Source: Deltaproteobacteria bacterium (GTDB taxonomy: Bacteria; Desulfobacterota; BSN033; UBA1163). From it: a stretch of DNA of 18,990 bases. The stretch's first letter is position 1, and every line of letters begins with the position of its first letter. The position numbers and the translations under genes are program-made. Below the pieces are notes generated by a model. It did not search any database. It worked only from the letters and a program-made list of their open reading frames with translations, and was not told the DNA's origin. Below are positions 7,729-16,066 of the stretch, piece by piece. The stretch lies in contig VGSD01000003.1 in NCBI GenBank assembly GCA_016875155.1, positions 1-18,990 of the forward strand, read 5' to 3'.

Positions 7729-9744
7729 ATGGGCCTGATCCAGAAACAGTATGATTCTCTAAGAAAGAAGATTAAAAAGTCAGAACTGGAAAACCAGAGG
7801 CGTGCCTTCAAGGAGACGCGCACCCGCCAAAAGCAAAACCGTTTTCTCTTTGATGATCTTGAGAAGGCCAGAGAAGAGATCAAAAGAATTCGGTCCTCCT
7901 CTCTCGGGAACCGGGATCTCCTTGAAGAAGCAATCGCTCATCTTAAGAAAAATCAATTCAAAGTGCTTTTGGCAAAAGACGGAGAAGAAGCCTGCGAGAT
8001 CTTCCTAAAAGAGATCGGGGAGGAGAAGCTTATCGTCAAATCGAAATCGAATCTCTCCAAGGAGATCGGGCTGACCCCGTTTCTCGCACGGCATGGGATT
8101 GAAGTCATCGAAACCGATATCGGTGACCGGATCAATCAACTGATCGGAGGACGTTCTTCCCATTATACCGGGCCCATTGTTCATCTGACTCGATTTGAAA
8201 TTTCCGAAATCCTTTCCAGACACTTGAATAGAGAAATTCCTCCTGTTCCGGAAGAGGAGATGCAGGCAGTCAAAGAAGATATCGAAACCTATTTACAGAA
8301 GGCGAAAGTGGGGATCACGGGCGCCAATGCCATTGCTGCCAGGGAAGGAGCGGTCCTGATCATTCATAATGAAGGGAATGTGACCCGGGTTCGGACAAGA
8401 ACGAAACATCTCATCATCGCCTCTATTGATAAAGTCTATCCCAATATTCAAGATGGACTGTTCATGGCAAGACTGGAGACTTATCTCGCCACCGGTTCTA
8501 TCTTTCCTTCCTTTATTGATATCGTTGGAGGAAGATCGAAATCTTCAGACGTGGAGAAGATCCCCTTTTATGGGATGCATGAGCCGAATGAACTGGTGAT
8601 CGTCCTGCTCGATCACGGAAGAAGCCGGATTCTTGAGGAGATGAAAGAGTTTTCTGACCTCCTCTACTGCATTGGTTGTGGTAACTGTCTTCTCGACTGC
8701 CCTACCTATAACTCGATTGGCCCCTCCTTCGGGGCGGATGGCATGTTAGGTGGGAGGGGGGTAGCGCTTTCCTCTCTTATGCGTGGCATGAAAGAGGGGG
8801 TTGAAGATGGGCTCTTCCTCTGCACCACCTGCGGCCTCTGTGGGGAGGTCTGTCCGGTTGGGATCGATGCAGGAAAGAGGCTGAAAGACCTGAGGCGTTT
8901 AAGTTTAGGGAGTCCGGAAGTTTCCTCTGAACTGAATGAGGTGGCTCAACTTCAATCCACGATCGATCGATTCGGGACGCCCTATGGAGAGATGGAAAGG
9001 ACCAAGTTCCCATCCCTGAAGAAGAAAGCGCCTATCGTCCTTTATGTCGGGTGTGTGGGATTGATAACAGAGGCAGAGACCACCGCCAGAGTCGTGGAAC
9101 TTCTCCGGCGATTGGGCATCGATTTTACAATGATCGATGAGGTCTGCTGTGAGGCGGTCAAGGAAGATACGGGGTCCAGTCCCAATCCAGAAAGGATCCA
9201 GAAAAACATTGAGAGGATTAAAGAGGCCGGTGGTCGAGAAGTTCTCTTCACCTGCCCGACTTGTCTTAAGACTTTCTTAGAATATGGCGAAAAACATTCC
9301 ACAGAACTCGTCTTTAAGGACCTTCTCTCTTATTTGACCGGCGATTTCAACTTCAAGGTTTCTGATTCCGATTCGGCGACTATCACCTATCACGATCCCT
9401 GCCACCTCGGAAGAGGGCTCGGCTCCTTTGATGGATCGAGAGAACTTTTAAGAAGTATCGGAGCCAAATTCGCAGAGATGGAACATCATCACCGGGAATC
9501 GCTCTGCTGTGGAGCCGGAGGAGGGATAAGGGGATTCTACCCCAAGTTCTCCAGAGATATCGCACGTAGAAGGGTGAAAGAAGCAGAAGAGGTAAGGGCG
9601 GATATCCTGTTGACCGACTGCCTTTCCTGCAAACATAACCTGAGACAGGGCGTCCCCCTTGATGGAAAGACAAAAGTGATGACCACCCCAGAATATCTTC
9701 TGGAAAGAATCAAAACCGGAAAAGTTACATCCTCAAGAAAATAA
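7729..9744 (+). CDS. LUD-domain / 4Fe-4S / CCG-domain fusion protein (LutB-LutA-like)
   Basis: This is a redox protein related to the LutA/LutB subunits of lactate-oxidation complexes, fused into one 671-residue chain. Residues 1-60 are highly charged and probably helical. A LUD domain spans about 65-300, with the LutB-like VGITGANAIAAREGAVLIIHNEG region (194-216). Two 4Fe-4S motifs follow: C314-x2-C317-x2-C320-x3-C324 and C365-x2-C368-x2-C371-x3-C375. Two CCG-type cysteine-rich domains complete it: C442, C473/C474, C509 and C512, then C558 (HDPCHLGR), C593/C594 (CCGAGGG), C631 and C634. In the first CCG domain the glycine after the cysteine pair is Glu, but all cysteines are kept. An AGGAG sits 8 bases before the ATG. 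No LutC or FAD-linked dehydrogenase gene is nearby, so substrate and electron acceptor are uncertain; lactate or another hydroxyacid is only an inference. Confidence 0.85.
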   Translation: MGLIQKQYDSLRKKIKKSELENQRRAFKETRTRQKQNRFLFDDLEKAREEIKRIRSSSLGNRDLLEEAIAHLKKNQFKVLLAKDGEEACEIFLKEIGEEKLIVKSKSNLSKEIGLTPFLARHGIEVIETDIGDRINQLIGGRSSHYTGPIVHLTRFEISEILSRHLNREIPPVPEEEMQAVKEDIETYLQKAKVGITGANAIAAREGAVLIIHNEGNVTRVRTRTKHLIIASIDKVYPNIQDGLFMARLETYLATGSIFPSFIDIVGGRSKSSDVEKIPFYGMHEPNELVIVLLDHGRSRILEEMKEFSDLLYCIGCGNCLLDCPTYNSIGPSFGADGMLGGRGVALSSLMRGMKEGVEDGLFLCTTCGLCGEVCPVGIDAGKRLKDLRRLSLGSPEVSSELNEVAQLQSTIDRFGTPYGEMERTKFPSLKKKAPIVLYVGCVGLITEAETTARVVELLRRLGIDFTMIDEVCCEAVKEDTGSSPNPERIQKNIERIKEAGGREVLFTCPTCLKTFLEYGEKHSTELVFKDLLSYLTGDFNFKVSDSDSATITYHDPCHLGRGLGSFDGSRELLRSIGAKFAEMEHHHRESLCCGAGGGIRGFYPKFSRDIARRRVKEAEEVRADILLTDCLSCKHNLRQGVPLDGKTKVMTTPEYLLERIKTGKVTSSRK

Positions 9745-9764
9745 ACCCATCCAGGTAGAGAAAA

Positions 9765-9789
9765 GGGGTCACATCTTCATATGTCATTA
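9765..9789 (+). repeat. left 25-bp inverted repeat of the RAYT unit
   Basis: It begins GGGGTCACATC and is the exact reverse complement of 10762-10786. Just inside it are further GTCA/TGAC words (TTGACA at 9795-9800, GGTCAC at 9821-9826) and a short ATAAA/TTTAT stem, which may form the hairpin recognised by the transposase. Confidence 0.9.
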
Positions 9790-9794
9790 TTTTC

Positions 9795-9821
9795 TTGACA
9801 TAAAAACTGTGTTTATATAAG
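9795..9821 (+). promoter_or_regulatory. candidate promoter of the transposase gene
   Basis: A consensus TTGACA (9795-9800) is followed after 15 bases by TATAAG (9816-9821). The spacing is short for sigma-70, and the ATG at 9830 would be almost leaderless, with AAGG as the only ribosome-binding candidate. Because all downstream genes are co-oriented, activity here could reach them. Confidence 0.35.
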
Positions 9822-9829
9822 GTCACGAT

Positions 9830-10774
9830 ATGGCCAGATCCGTTAGGATGGAGTATCCCGAGACTTTCTATCATATATTGTCACGTGGAAATGAAAAGCG
9901 AGACATATTTTATGGCAGAGAGGATTATCTACGGTTTCTTGATATTCTTGAGAAAACAGTGGAGCGTTTTAAATTGGAGATACATGCTTATGTGTTGATG
10001 AAAAATCATTATCATCTTTTAGTCCGGACGACAGAGAGCAACCTTTCCCGGGCAATCCAGTGGTTGGGTGTAAGTTATTCTGTTTGGTTTAACCGCCGCC
10101 ATCAGCGAAGTGGTCATCTGTTTCAGGGGCGCTTTAAAAGTTTTATGATTGAGAATGATCGTTACTTTGCAGCTACATGCCTTTACATTCATGGGAATCC
10201 GCTTAGGGCTGGACTCGTGAAAAGCTTGTGGGATTATCCATGGAGTAGTTGCCGAGCGTATATGAATAAAAGGCAAGAGGTATCATGGTTAACAACAGAA
10301 TTAATATTAGGGATGTATGGAGGGAACCGGAAGGCGTTTATCGCTGCGCAGGAGGATTCGGTTAGAAGCAATGAGAATATTTTGGATAAACTTTGGCATG
10401 GATTATATCTTGGGAGTAAAGAATTTGGTGAAGAATGTATCAAAAAGTTAAAGAGAGAGAGTCATCGAGAAAAGCCCCAAGGTAGGTCATTGTTACGGGA
10501 GAGAAATATACAGAGCATGGCTTTAGAGATCCTTGAGAAATTGGGAGAGAGAAATCCCCAATTAGTGCTGCAAGTCCGGAAGTCTCGTTGTTGGAATAGA
10601 GATATAACAATGTATATTTTATATCAACTGGGTATCTATCGGAATAAAGAGATTGGGGAGCTATTCGGAGTAGGATATACGGCGGTGTCAGGAGCAGTAA
10701 AGCGGGCTCTATTATATTTTAACAGAGATCACCACCTGGAGAGAGAGGTTAAGAGAATAATTAATGACATATGA
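9830..10774 (+). CDS. REP-associated tyrosine transposase (RAYT, Y1/HUH family)
   Basis: A single-strand DNA transposase-like protein of the IS200/IS605 superfamily branch associated with palindromic repeats. The 314-residue chain starts with the family-typical RMEYPETFYHILSRGNEKRDIF. It carries the HUH metal-binding motif H60-Y61-H62 in MKNHYHLLV, the conserved GHLFQGRFKS (95-104), and the likely catalytic tyrosine Y119 in YIHGNPLRAGLV. The C-terminal third adds a helix-turn-helix-like segment (NKEIGELFGVGYTAVSGAVKRA, 272-293), as in the longer RAYT types with a DnaA-like HTH. All catalytic residues are intact and there is no frameshift. Codon use is more AT-rich than the neighbours. Its stop codon lies within the right inverted repeat, and its last 11 bases overlap the next reading frame. 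Confidence 0.92.
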   Translation: MARSVRMEYPETFYHILSRGNEKRDIFYGREDYLRFLDILEKTVERFKLEIHAYVLMKNHYHLLVRTTESNLSRAIQWLGVSYSVWFNRRHQRSGHLFQGRFKSFMIENDRYFAATCLYIHGNPLRAGLVKSLWDYPWSSCRAYMNKRQEVSWLTTELILGMYGGNRKAFIAAQEDSVRSNENILDKLWHGLYLGSKEFGEECIKKLKRESHREKPQGRSLLRERNIQSMALEILEKLGERNPQLVLQVRKSRCWNRDITMYILYQLGIYRNKEIGELFGVGYTAVSGAVKRALLYFNRDHHLEREVKRIINDI

Positions 10775-10786
10775 AGATGTGACCCC
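10762..10786 (-). repeat. right 25-bp inverted repeat of the RAYT unit
   Basis: Exact reverse complement of 9765-9789. It contains the transposase stop codon (10772-10774) and the apparent ATG (10764) of the downstream flavoprotein gene, so two genes share it. Confidence 0.9.
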
Positions 10787-11984
10787 AAATTTACATGATG
10801 TGATTGTAGTAGGGGCAGGGCCTGGGGGATCCACGGCAGCGCGCTTCTGCGCCCGGTCGGGGCTCAAGACCCTTCTGATCGAGAAAGAGAAATTTCCCAG
10901 ATACAAACCCTGCGGAGGATGTCTTTCCCTTAAGACAATTCAACTCCTGAACCTTGATCTTAGTCCTGTCATCGAGAACACCATTTTCGGAGCCAAGTTC
11001 AGCTATTGCCTCAAGGATTCTTTTTACATCGAATCGAAAGAACCGATCGCCTATATGGTCATGAGGGATCGTTTTGATCAGTTCCTCAAGGAGAAGGCGC
11101 TGGAAGAGGGTGTGAAGATCCTGGAAGGAGAAAAGGTTGTTCAAGTTCAGGAGAAGGAAAATGGAGCCGAGATAGAGCTGGCCAATGGAGAGAGACTTCG
11201 TTCGCACTATCTCATCGGTGCAGATGGAGCTGAAAGTATCGTTGCAAGATCACTCTCTTTATCTCCTCATGTGAATGATGAAAACGGGATTGCCATTCAG
11301 AGCGAAATTCGATTCGACTCTTCCATCCCTTTCCCTGAAAAAGAACTTCAGTGCGTTCACCTGGATTTTGGCCAAATCCCAAACGGTTACGGCTGGGTCT
11401 TTCCCAAAAAGGAATGGCTTTCGATCGGGATCGGCGGGATGTTCAGGGAGACGAAGAAGATAAATCCCCGCCAGCACCTGAATCGTTTTATGAAAGGTTT
11501 GGCTTATGTTCCAGAGGGAAAAACAGAAAGAATGAGGGGCCACCTTCTTCCTTCCTTTTATAATGAGCAGCAGAAGGTTTCCCGGGGAAGGATACTCCTG
11601 GTGGGAGATGCAGCCCATCTGATGGACCCTCTTCAAGGAGAAGGAATTTACTATGCCATCCGAAGCGGAATATTTGCCGCAGATGCAATTGTCGGATCAA
11701 TGAAGCAAGGAGTTCTTCCTTCCAACCTCTATCAGGAGGCGGTTCAGTTTCACATCTCAGCGAATCTGAAGTGGGCTCTCTCTTTCTCGAGATTTGTTTT
11801 CAGGTTTACAAAGCTTGCCTACCGGGCACTGAAATCCTATCCCGAATTGAGCAACCTCTATCTTCAGGTCCTGGAGGGAAGAGAGACCTACCAAGGTTTT
11901 GTAGCCAATGTAAAAGAACGGATCAGGGATCTCATGAAGGGAAAGCTCAGTGACAGAATTAGGAAGGCGATGGCAAGAACATGA
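10764..11984 (+). CDS. geranylgeranyl-reductase-family FAD-dependent oxidoreductase
   Basis: A flavoprotein of the family that reduces isoprenoid double bonds (geranylgeranyl groups, archaeal lipids, some menaquinones); the substrate here is not known. The 406 residues show an N-terminal dinucleotide-binding motif GAGPGG (17-22), the family PCGG motif (49-52), a DG-type motif LIGADGAESIVAR (150-162), the YGWVFPK segment (209-215), and the FAD-binding GDAAHLMDPLQGEG (281-294). No membrane segments are obvious. The ATG at 10764 and the first seven codons lie inside the right repeat of the RAYT unit, so the native N-terminus may have been replaced. The in-frame GTG at 10800, right before the flavin motif, is the main alternative start but lacks a clear ribosome-binding site. 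The 3' end overlaps the endonuclease gene by 35 bases. Confidence 0.85.
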   Translation: MTYEDVTPNLHDVIVVGAGPGGSTAARFCARSGLKTLLIEKEKFPRYKPCGGCLSLKTIQLLNLDLSPVIENTIFGAKFSYCLKDSFYIESKEPIAYMVMRDRFDQFLKEKALEEGVKILEGEKVVQVQEKENGAEIELANGERLRSHYLIGADGAESIVARSLSLSPHVNDENGIAIQSEIRFDSSIPFPEKELQCVHLDFGQIPNGYGWVFPKKEWLSIGIGGMFRETKKINPRQHLNRFMKGLAYVPEGKTERMRGHLLPSFYNEQQKVSRGRILLVGDAAHLMDPLQGEGIYYAIRSGIFAADAIVGSMKQGVLPSNLYQEAVQFHISANLKWALSFSRFVFRFTKLAYRALKSYPELSNLYLQVLEGRETYQGFVANVKERIRDLMKGKLSDRIRKAMART

Positions 11985-12639
11985 GGTTTTAAAAAGAAAG
12001 CTCAAGAAGATTACCCTCCTTCTTGAAAAACAGTATGGGATTCCAAGCAGGGAAGGTTCAGGAGACCTTCTCGCCATCCTCATCGAGACCATTCTCTCAC
12101 AGAACACCAACGATCAAAACCGAGATCGAGCCTATCGGAGATTAAGAAGTCGGTTTCCCCGCTGGAGAAATATCCTTGAAGCGAAGACCAGAAGCATTGT
12201 CTCAGCTATCCGACCTGGAGGATTAGCCGAACAGAAGGCAAGGCGTATCCAAGAGATCCTCTGCTGGATTCAAGAAAGAGAGGGAAAACTGAGCCTCTCC
12301 TTCTTAAGAGGGATGGATTCAGAGGAGATTAAAGAGTTGATCGGAGGGCTTAAGGGGGTTGGTCCGAAAACAGTCCATTGTCTTCTTCTCTTCGGTCTGG
12401 GAAGAGAGGCCTTCCCGGTGGACACTCATATCCTCAGAATAGGAAAACGTGTCGGTTTCATCCCTGAGGCCTTAGATGCCGTGAAGGCCCATGCTTGGAT
12501 GAGTCATCTCATTCCAAAAGGAAAGTCCCTATCCCTTCATCTCAACCTCATCCGATTTGGCAGATCTGTCTGCACAGCCAGGCACCCTCAATGCGAGAAT
12601 TGTTTCCTTGCAGAGGAGTGCCTCTATCTTTCACAATAG
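11950..12639 (+). CDS. nth: endonuclease III-family DNA glycosylase/AP lyase
   Basis: A base-excision-repair glycosylase expected to remove oxidised pyrimidines and nick abasic sites. The 229-residue protein has the helix-hairpin-helix LKGVGPKTVH (134-143) with the catalytic lysine K140, followed by the catalytic aspartate D158 in FPVDTHILRIGKRVG. A complete C-terminal 4Fe-4S loop is present: C208-x6-C215-x2-C218-x5-C224. The region around SQNTNDQNRD (50-59) matches the family start of the HhH-GPD fold. The start is a GTG inside the upstream flavoprotein gene, with AGGG 8 bases before it. It abuts mfd with no gap, suggesting a repair pair in one transcript. Divergence from classical Nth means its substrate range is uncertain. 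Confidence 0.9.
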   Translation: MTELGRRWQEHEVLKRKLKKITLLLEKQYGIPSREGSGDLLAILIETILSQNTNDQNRDRAYRRLRSRFPRWRNILEAKTRSIVSAIRPGGLAEQKARRIQEILCWIQEREGKLSLSFLRGMDSEEIKELIGGLKGVGPKTVHCLLLFGLGREAFPVDTHILRIGKRVGFIPEALDAVKAHAWMSHLIPKGKSLSLHLNLIRFGRSVCTARHPQCENCFLAEECLYLSQ

Positions 12640-12645
12640 GTGGTG

Positions 12646-15600
12646 ATGAAAGCGTTAACCTTATCTGGCATCAACATAGAATCCCTAAAGGGATTGAGAC
12701 GGATTGGCCTGACCGGATTGAAGGGATCGTCCATAGCCTATCTTTTATCCGTATGGCGAGAGAAGGTGAAGGACCCTATTCTGGTCATCACGCCTCACCT
12801 GCGTGACGCTGAATACCTCCTTGAAGACTTCCGGTTTTTTCAGAAGAAAGACGATAGGCTGGCCTGCCTCTTTCCTCAATGGGAAACCCTTCCCTATGAC
12901 GAGATTCCTCCCCATCCTGAAATTATCCGGGAAAGGGTCAATTGCCTTTTCACACTGATGGAGAATGACAATGCAGTTATCTTCTCCTCTGTCAAGGGCT
13001 TGATGCAAAGGGTTCTCCTTTCTTCAGACTTAAAGAGATCGACCTTTGTTCTTACCAGAGGGGAAGAGGTTGAGCGGGACGAATTTGTTCGTTTTCTTGA
13101 TGAAAGCGGATATGGATCGGCCAAGGTGGTTGAAGAGAGAGGCGATTTCAGCCTCCGGGGAGCAATCATTGACCTCTTTAGCCCTCTTTATGAAGAACCG
13201 CTCCGGTTCGAATTCGACGGAGACCGCTTGGAGTCGATCCGGAAGTTTGATGTGAATAGCCAGCGCTCGATTAGGGGAGCAGAGATGAAGGAGGTCACGC
13301 TTCTGCCTGCCAGAGATATTTCAAAAGCTCCCTCTGGACGGACCATGGCCACACTTTTTGATTATCTCAAGAAAGGGGGATGGATTTTTATAGTTGAGGG
13401 GGAAGAAGTGAAAAGAGAAGCAGGGGCCTTCTCTCACTTGGCGGAAGTCCATTATGAGAAGGCAAGGGTCAAAAAACCCTCTATTCCTCCTCTTGATACG
13501 CTTTACCTCTGTTCTGAGGACCTCCTGAATCATCTCGAAAGATTTCAAACAGTCTTTCTCCAGGCAGGCCCTGTTGCTCCTCCCGGATGTGAGCACATGG
13601 GTTCATTCGAAGTGGAGAGCAACGAAGATCTACAGAGGGAGATCAAGTCAGTTTTTCAAACAGAAGGACATTTGACTGAAGCTTCACCTCTATCTGTTAT
13701 CATGAAACACATTCATCACTGGCAGAAAGAGGCAAAGGGTGTGTTTATTGTCTCCCATACTCTGAGCCAGGCTGAGAGGATGAGGGACCTTCTTTCCCGC
13801 TATGAGATCGCTTCCCGATTGGAGCAAGGAAAGAGGTTTAATGAGGAAATGGCTGAAAGGGGAATGATCACACTTCTCACCGGACGGCTTTCATCCGGAT
13901 TCAGAGCCCCGGAAGAGGGCTGGGTCATATTAACTGAAGAGGAGATCTTCGGAGAGAGAAGGAGGTTCAAAGAGGAGAAACCAACGAAGCATGCATTGAG
14001 AGGAGAAGGAGAACCCCTCTCTTCTTATGGCGAACTTTGCGAGAATGATTTTATCGTCCACACAGATTATGGCATCGGCCTTTACAGGGGATTGCGGCAC
14101 CTGAAGATTGGGATGGTTTCAAACGACTACCTCCTTCTTGAATATCTCGATGCGGATAAGCTTTATATTCCAGTGGACCGGCTCAATCTCATTCAGCGTT
14201 ATATTGGAGGCGAGGGAAGCCATCCCCGTCTCGATAAATTGGGAGGCAGCCGCTGGCAGAGCGCAAAGAAGAGGGCGAAGGAGGCCATCTCAGAGATGGT
14301 CAAAGAGATTCTCGACCTCTATGCCGAAAGGGAAGCGTTCAAGGGAATCGCTTTTCCTCCGGCTGATCAGTTTTACAAGGAGTTTGAGGCGACCTTTGAA
14401 TATGAGGAGACGCCTGATCAGCTGATGGCTATCGGAGAGGTGATGATGGATATGGGAAATCCTAAACCCATGGACCGGTTGGTCTGTGGGGATGTGGGGT
14501 TCGGAAAGACCGAGGTAGCGCTTCGGGCTACTTATCGTGCGGTGGCCAATGGAAGGCAGGTTGCATTTCTGGTTCCCACCACGGTTCTGGCCCAGCAGCA
14601 CTTTCAGACCTTTTGCGAACGGTTTAAGAAATATCCGGTCATCATTGAGATGCTGAGCCGTTTTAAAAATCCCCGGGATCAGAAGAAGATTCTCGAACGG
14701 TTAAGAGACGGGAAGGTGGATATCCTCATCGGGACGCACCGGCTCCTTCAGAAGGACGTCTGCTTTCATGATCTTGGCTTGGTGGTCATTGATGAGGAAC
14801 ATCGGTTCGGGGTGGACCACAAAGAGAAACTGAAACAGATGAGGAAAATGGTGGATGTGATCACCCTGACCGCCACCCCCATTCCGAGGACGCTCCAGAT
14901 GGCTGTCACCGGCCTCCGTGATCTCAGCCTGATCCAGACCCCTCCTGAAAACCGTCTTTCCATACGCACCATCGTGACACGCTATGATGATGAGATCATC
15001 CGGGAAGCGATTCTAAGAGAACTGGCCCGCGGAGGACAGGTCTTTTTCGTCCACCATCGCGTCCAAAACATCTATTCGATGGCTGCCCATCTCAGGAAAC
15101 TTATCCCCGAGGCCCGGCTGGCCATTGCTCATGGTCAGATGAAGGAGAGGGAACTGGAAAAGGCCATGCTCCAGTTCGTGAGAGGGGATCATAATCTTCT
15201 GGTCTGCACCAGCATCATCGAATCCGGCCTCGATATTCCAGCAGCCAATACGATCCTGATCAATCATGCCGAGCATTTTGGCCTGGCGGATCTCTATCAA
15301 CTGCGTGGACGGGTAGGCCGGGGAAGGCATCAGGCCTATGCCTATCTTCTCATCCCTTCGGAGCTCTCGCTTTCGAGGGATGCGGCAAAGAGATTCCGTG
15401 CGATTCAGGAGTTGAGTGAATTAGGGTCAGGGTTCAAATTGGCTCTTCAGGACCTGGAGATCAGAGGGGCTGGAAATCTTCTTGGCCGTTCCCAATCAGG
15501 GCAAATTACGGCTGTGGGACTCGAATATTATACCCAGTTGATGGAGAGAGCAGTAAAAGAGTTGAAGGGAGAGGAAGTGTTGGAAGAGGTCACGCCAGAG

Positions 15601-16023
15601 ATTAATTTTCACCTTCCTGCCTTCATCCCGGAGAGATATGTGGAGGACCCTGAAGAAAGGCTGCGCCTCTATCGGAGGCTCTCCCATTGCCGATCGGATG
15701 AAGCCGTGGAGATGATTCGGGGAGAACTGATAGACCGATTTGGTAAGATTCCAGAGGAGGCGGCCCATCTCCTGGAAGTAATCAAGGTGAAGATCCTTCT
15801 GACAAAACTCTCCATACTTAAATTTGAAGAGACCCCTTCTCAGGTCATTTTGACCTTTGATCAAACGACACGCCTCTCTCCTCAGAGAGTGGTTGAATGG
15901 GTTCAGAAGGGAGAAGGGAAAATCCGACTGACGCCTGATTCCAGACTTATCATTGAAGGGTGGCCGGGAATGAAGAAAGACCCCTTTGAGGCGACCAGAA
16001 GGCTATTGAAAGCGCTGGCTTGA
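12646..16023 (+). CDS. mfd: Mfd, transcription-repair coupling factor
   Basis: Mfd removes RNA polymerase stalled at lesions and recruits UvrA for nucleotide-excision repair. Numbered from the GTG at 12640 the chain is 1127 residues, normal for the family. The UvrB-like N-terminal region spans about 1-350. The RNA-polymerase-interacting (CarD-like) domain lies near 465-525 (NDFIVHTDYGIGLYRGL). The RecG-like translocase has Walker A GDVGFGKTE (617-625), DEEH (718-721), TATPIPRT (744-751), and motif VI QLRGRVGRG (887-895). The C-terminal TRCF domain runs from about 990 to 1110. GTG at 12640, GTG at 12643 and ATG at 12646 are all possible; the ATG has a TAGG 5 bases before it and is preferred. 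The gene begins directly after the nth stop. No key motif is missing. Confidence 0.96.
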   Translation: MKALTLSGINIESLKGLRRIGLTGLKGSSIAYLLSVWREKVKDPILVITPHLRDAEYLLEDFRFFQKKDDRLACLFPQWETLPYDEIPPHPEIIRERVNCLFTLMENDNAVIFSSVKGLMQRVLLSSDLKRSTFVLTRGEEVERDEFVRFLDESGYGSAKVVEERGDFSLRGAIIDLFSPLYEEPLRFEFDGDRLESIRKFDVNSQRSIRGAEMKEVTLLPARDISKAPSGRTMATLFDYLKKGGWIFIVEGEEVKREAGAFSHLAEVHYEKARVKKPSIPPLDTLYLCSEDLLNHLERFQTVFLQAGPVAPPGCEHMGSFEVESNEDLQREIKSVFQTEGHLTEASPLSVIMKHIHHWQKEAKGVFIVSHTLSQAERMRDLLSRYEIASRLEQGKRFNEEMAERGMITLLTGRLSSGFRAPEEGWVILTEEEIFGERRRFKEEKPTKHALRGEGEPLSSYGELCENDFIVHTDYGIGLYRGLRHLKIGMVSNDYLLLEYLDADKLYIPVDRLNLIQRYIGGEGSHPRLDKLGGSRWQSAKKRAKEAISEMVKEILDLYAEREAFKGIAFPPADQFYKEFEATFEYEETPDQLMAIGEVMMDMGNPKPMDRLVCGDVGFGKTEVALRATYRAVANGRQVAFLVPTTVLAQQHFQTFCERFKKYPVIIEMLSRFKNPRDQKKILERLRDGKVDILIGTHRLLQKDVCFHDLGLVVIDEEHRFGVDHKEKLKQMRKMVDVITLTATPIPRTLQMAVTGLRDLSLIQTPPENRLSIRTIVTRYDDEIIREAILRELARGGQVFFVHHRVQNIYSMAAHLRKLIPEARLAIAHGQMKERELEKAMLQFVRGDHNLLVCTSIIESGLDIPAANTILINHAEHFGLADLYQLRGRVGRGRHQAYAYLLIPSELSLSRDAAKRFRAIQELSELGSGFKLALQDLEIRGAGNLLGRSQSGQITAVGLEYYTQLMERAVKELKGEEVLEEVTPEINFHLPAFIPERYVEDPEERLRLYRRLSHCRSDEAVEMIRGELIDRFGKIPEEAAHLLEVIKVKILLTKLSILKFEETPSQVILTFDQTTRLSPQRVVEWVQKGEGKIRLTPDSRLIIEGWPGMKKDPFEATRRLLKALA

Positions 16024-16066
16024 TTATGATAGAGTTTCTTCGTACTTACTCCTTTTGGGAGGGCGC

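Larger units (their letters stand above)
9765..10786 (+). mobile_element. 1022-bp RAYT unit bounded by perfect 25-bp inverted repeats
   Basis: A single REP-associated Y1 transposase gene is enclosed by two perfect 25-bp inverted copies that begin GGGGTCACATCTTCATATGT at the outer edge (9765-9789, and reversed at 10762-10786). The matching stops abruptly outside both ends. The interior is visibly AT-richer than the flanking genes, consistent with transfer. The left edge is 20 bases after the LUD gene stop and the right edge lies inside the apparent start of the next gene. No target duplication was recognised (left flank AGAAAA, right flank AAATTT). Y1/HUH transposases normally recognise hairpins and not classical terminal inverted repeats, so whether this unit moves as a whole is an inference. 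Confidence 0.75.

Noticed and set aside
9755..9758. GTAG tetranucleotide near the left RAYT repeat, as seen beside REP hairpins in enterobacteria
   Set aside because: It is a four-base match with no counterpart at the right end; likely chance.
9761..10790. Target-site duplication around the RAYT unit
   Set aside because: The flanks (AGAAAA and AAATTT) share only short A-runs; no convincing duplication.
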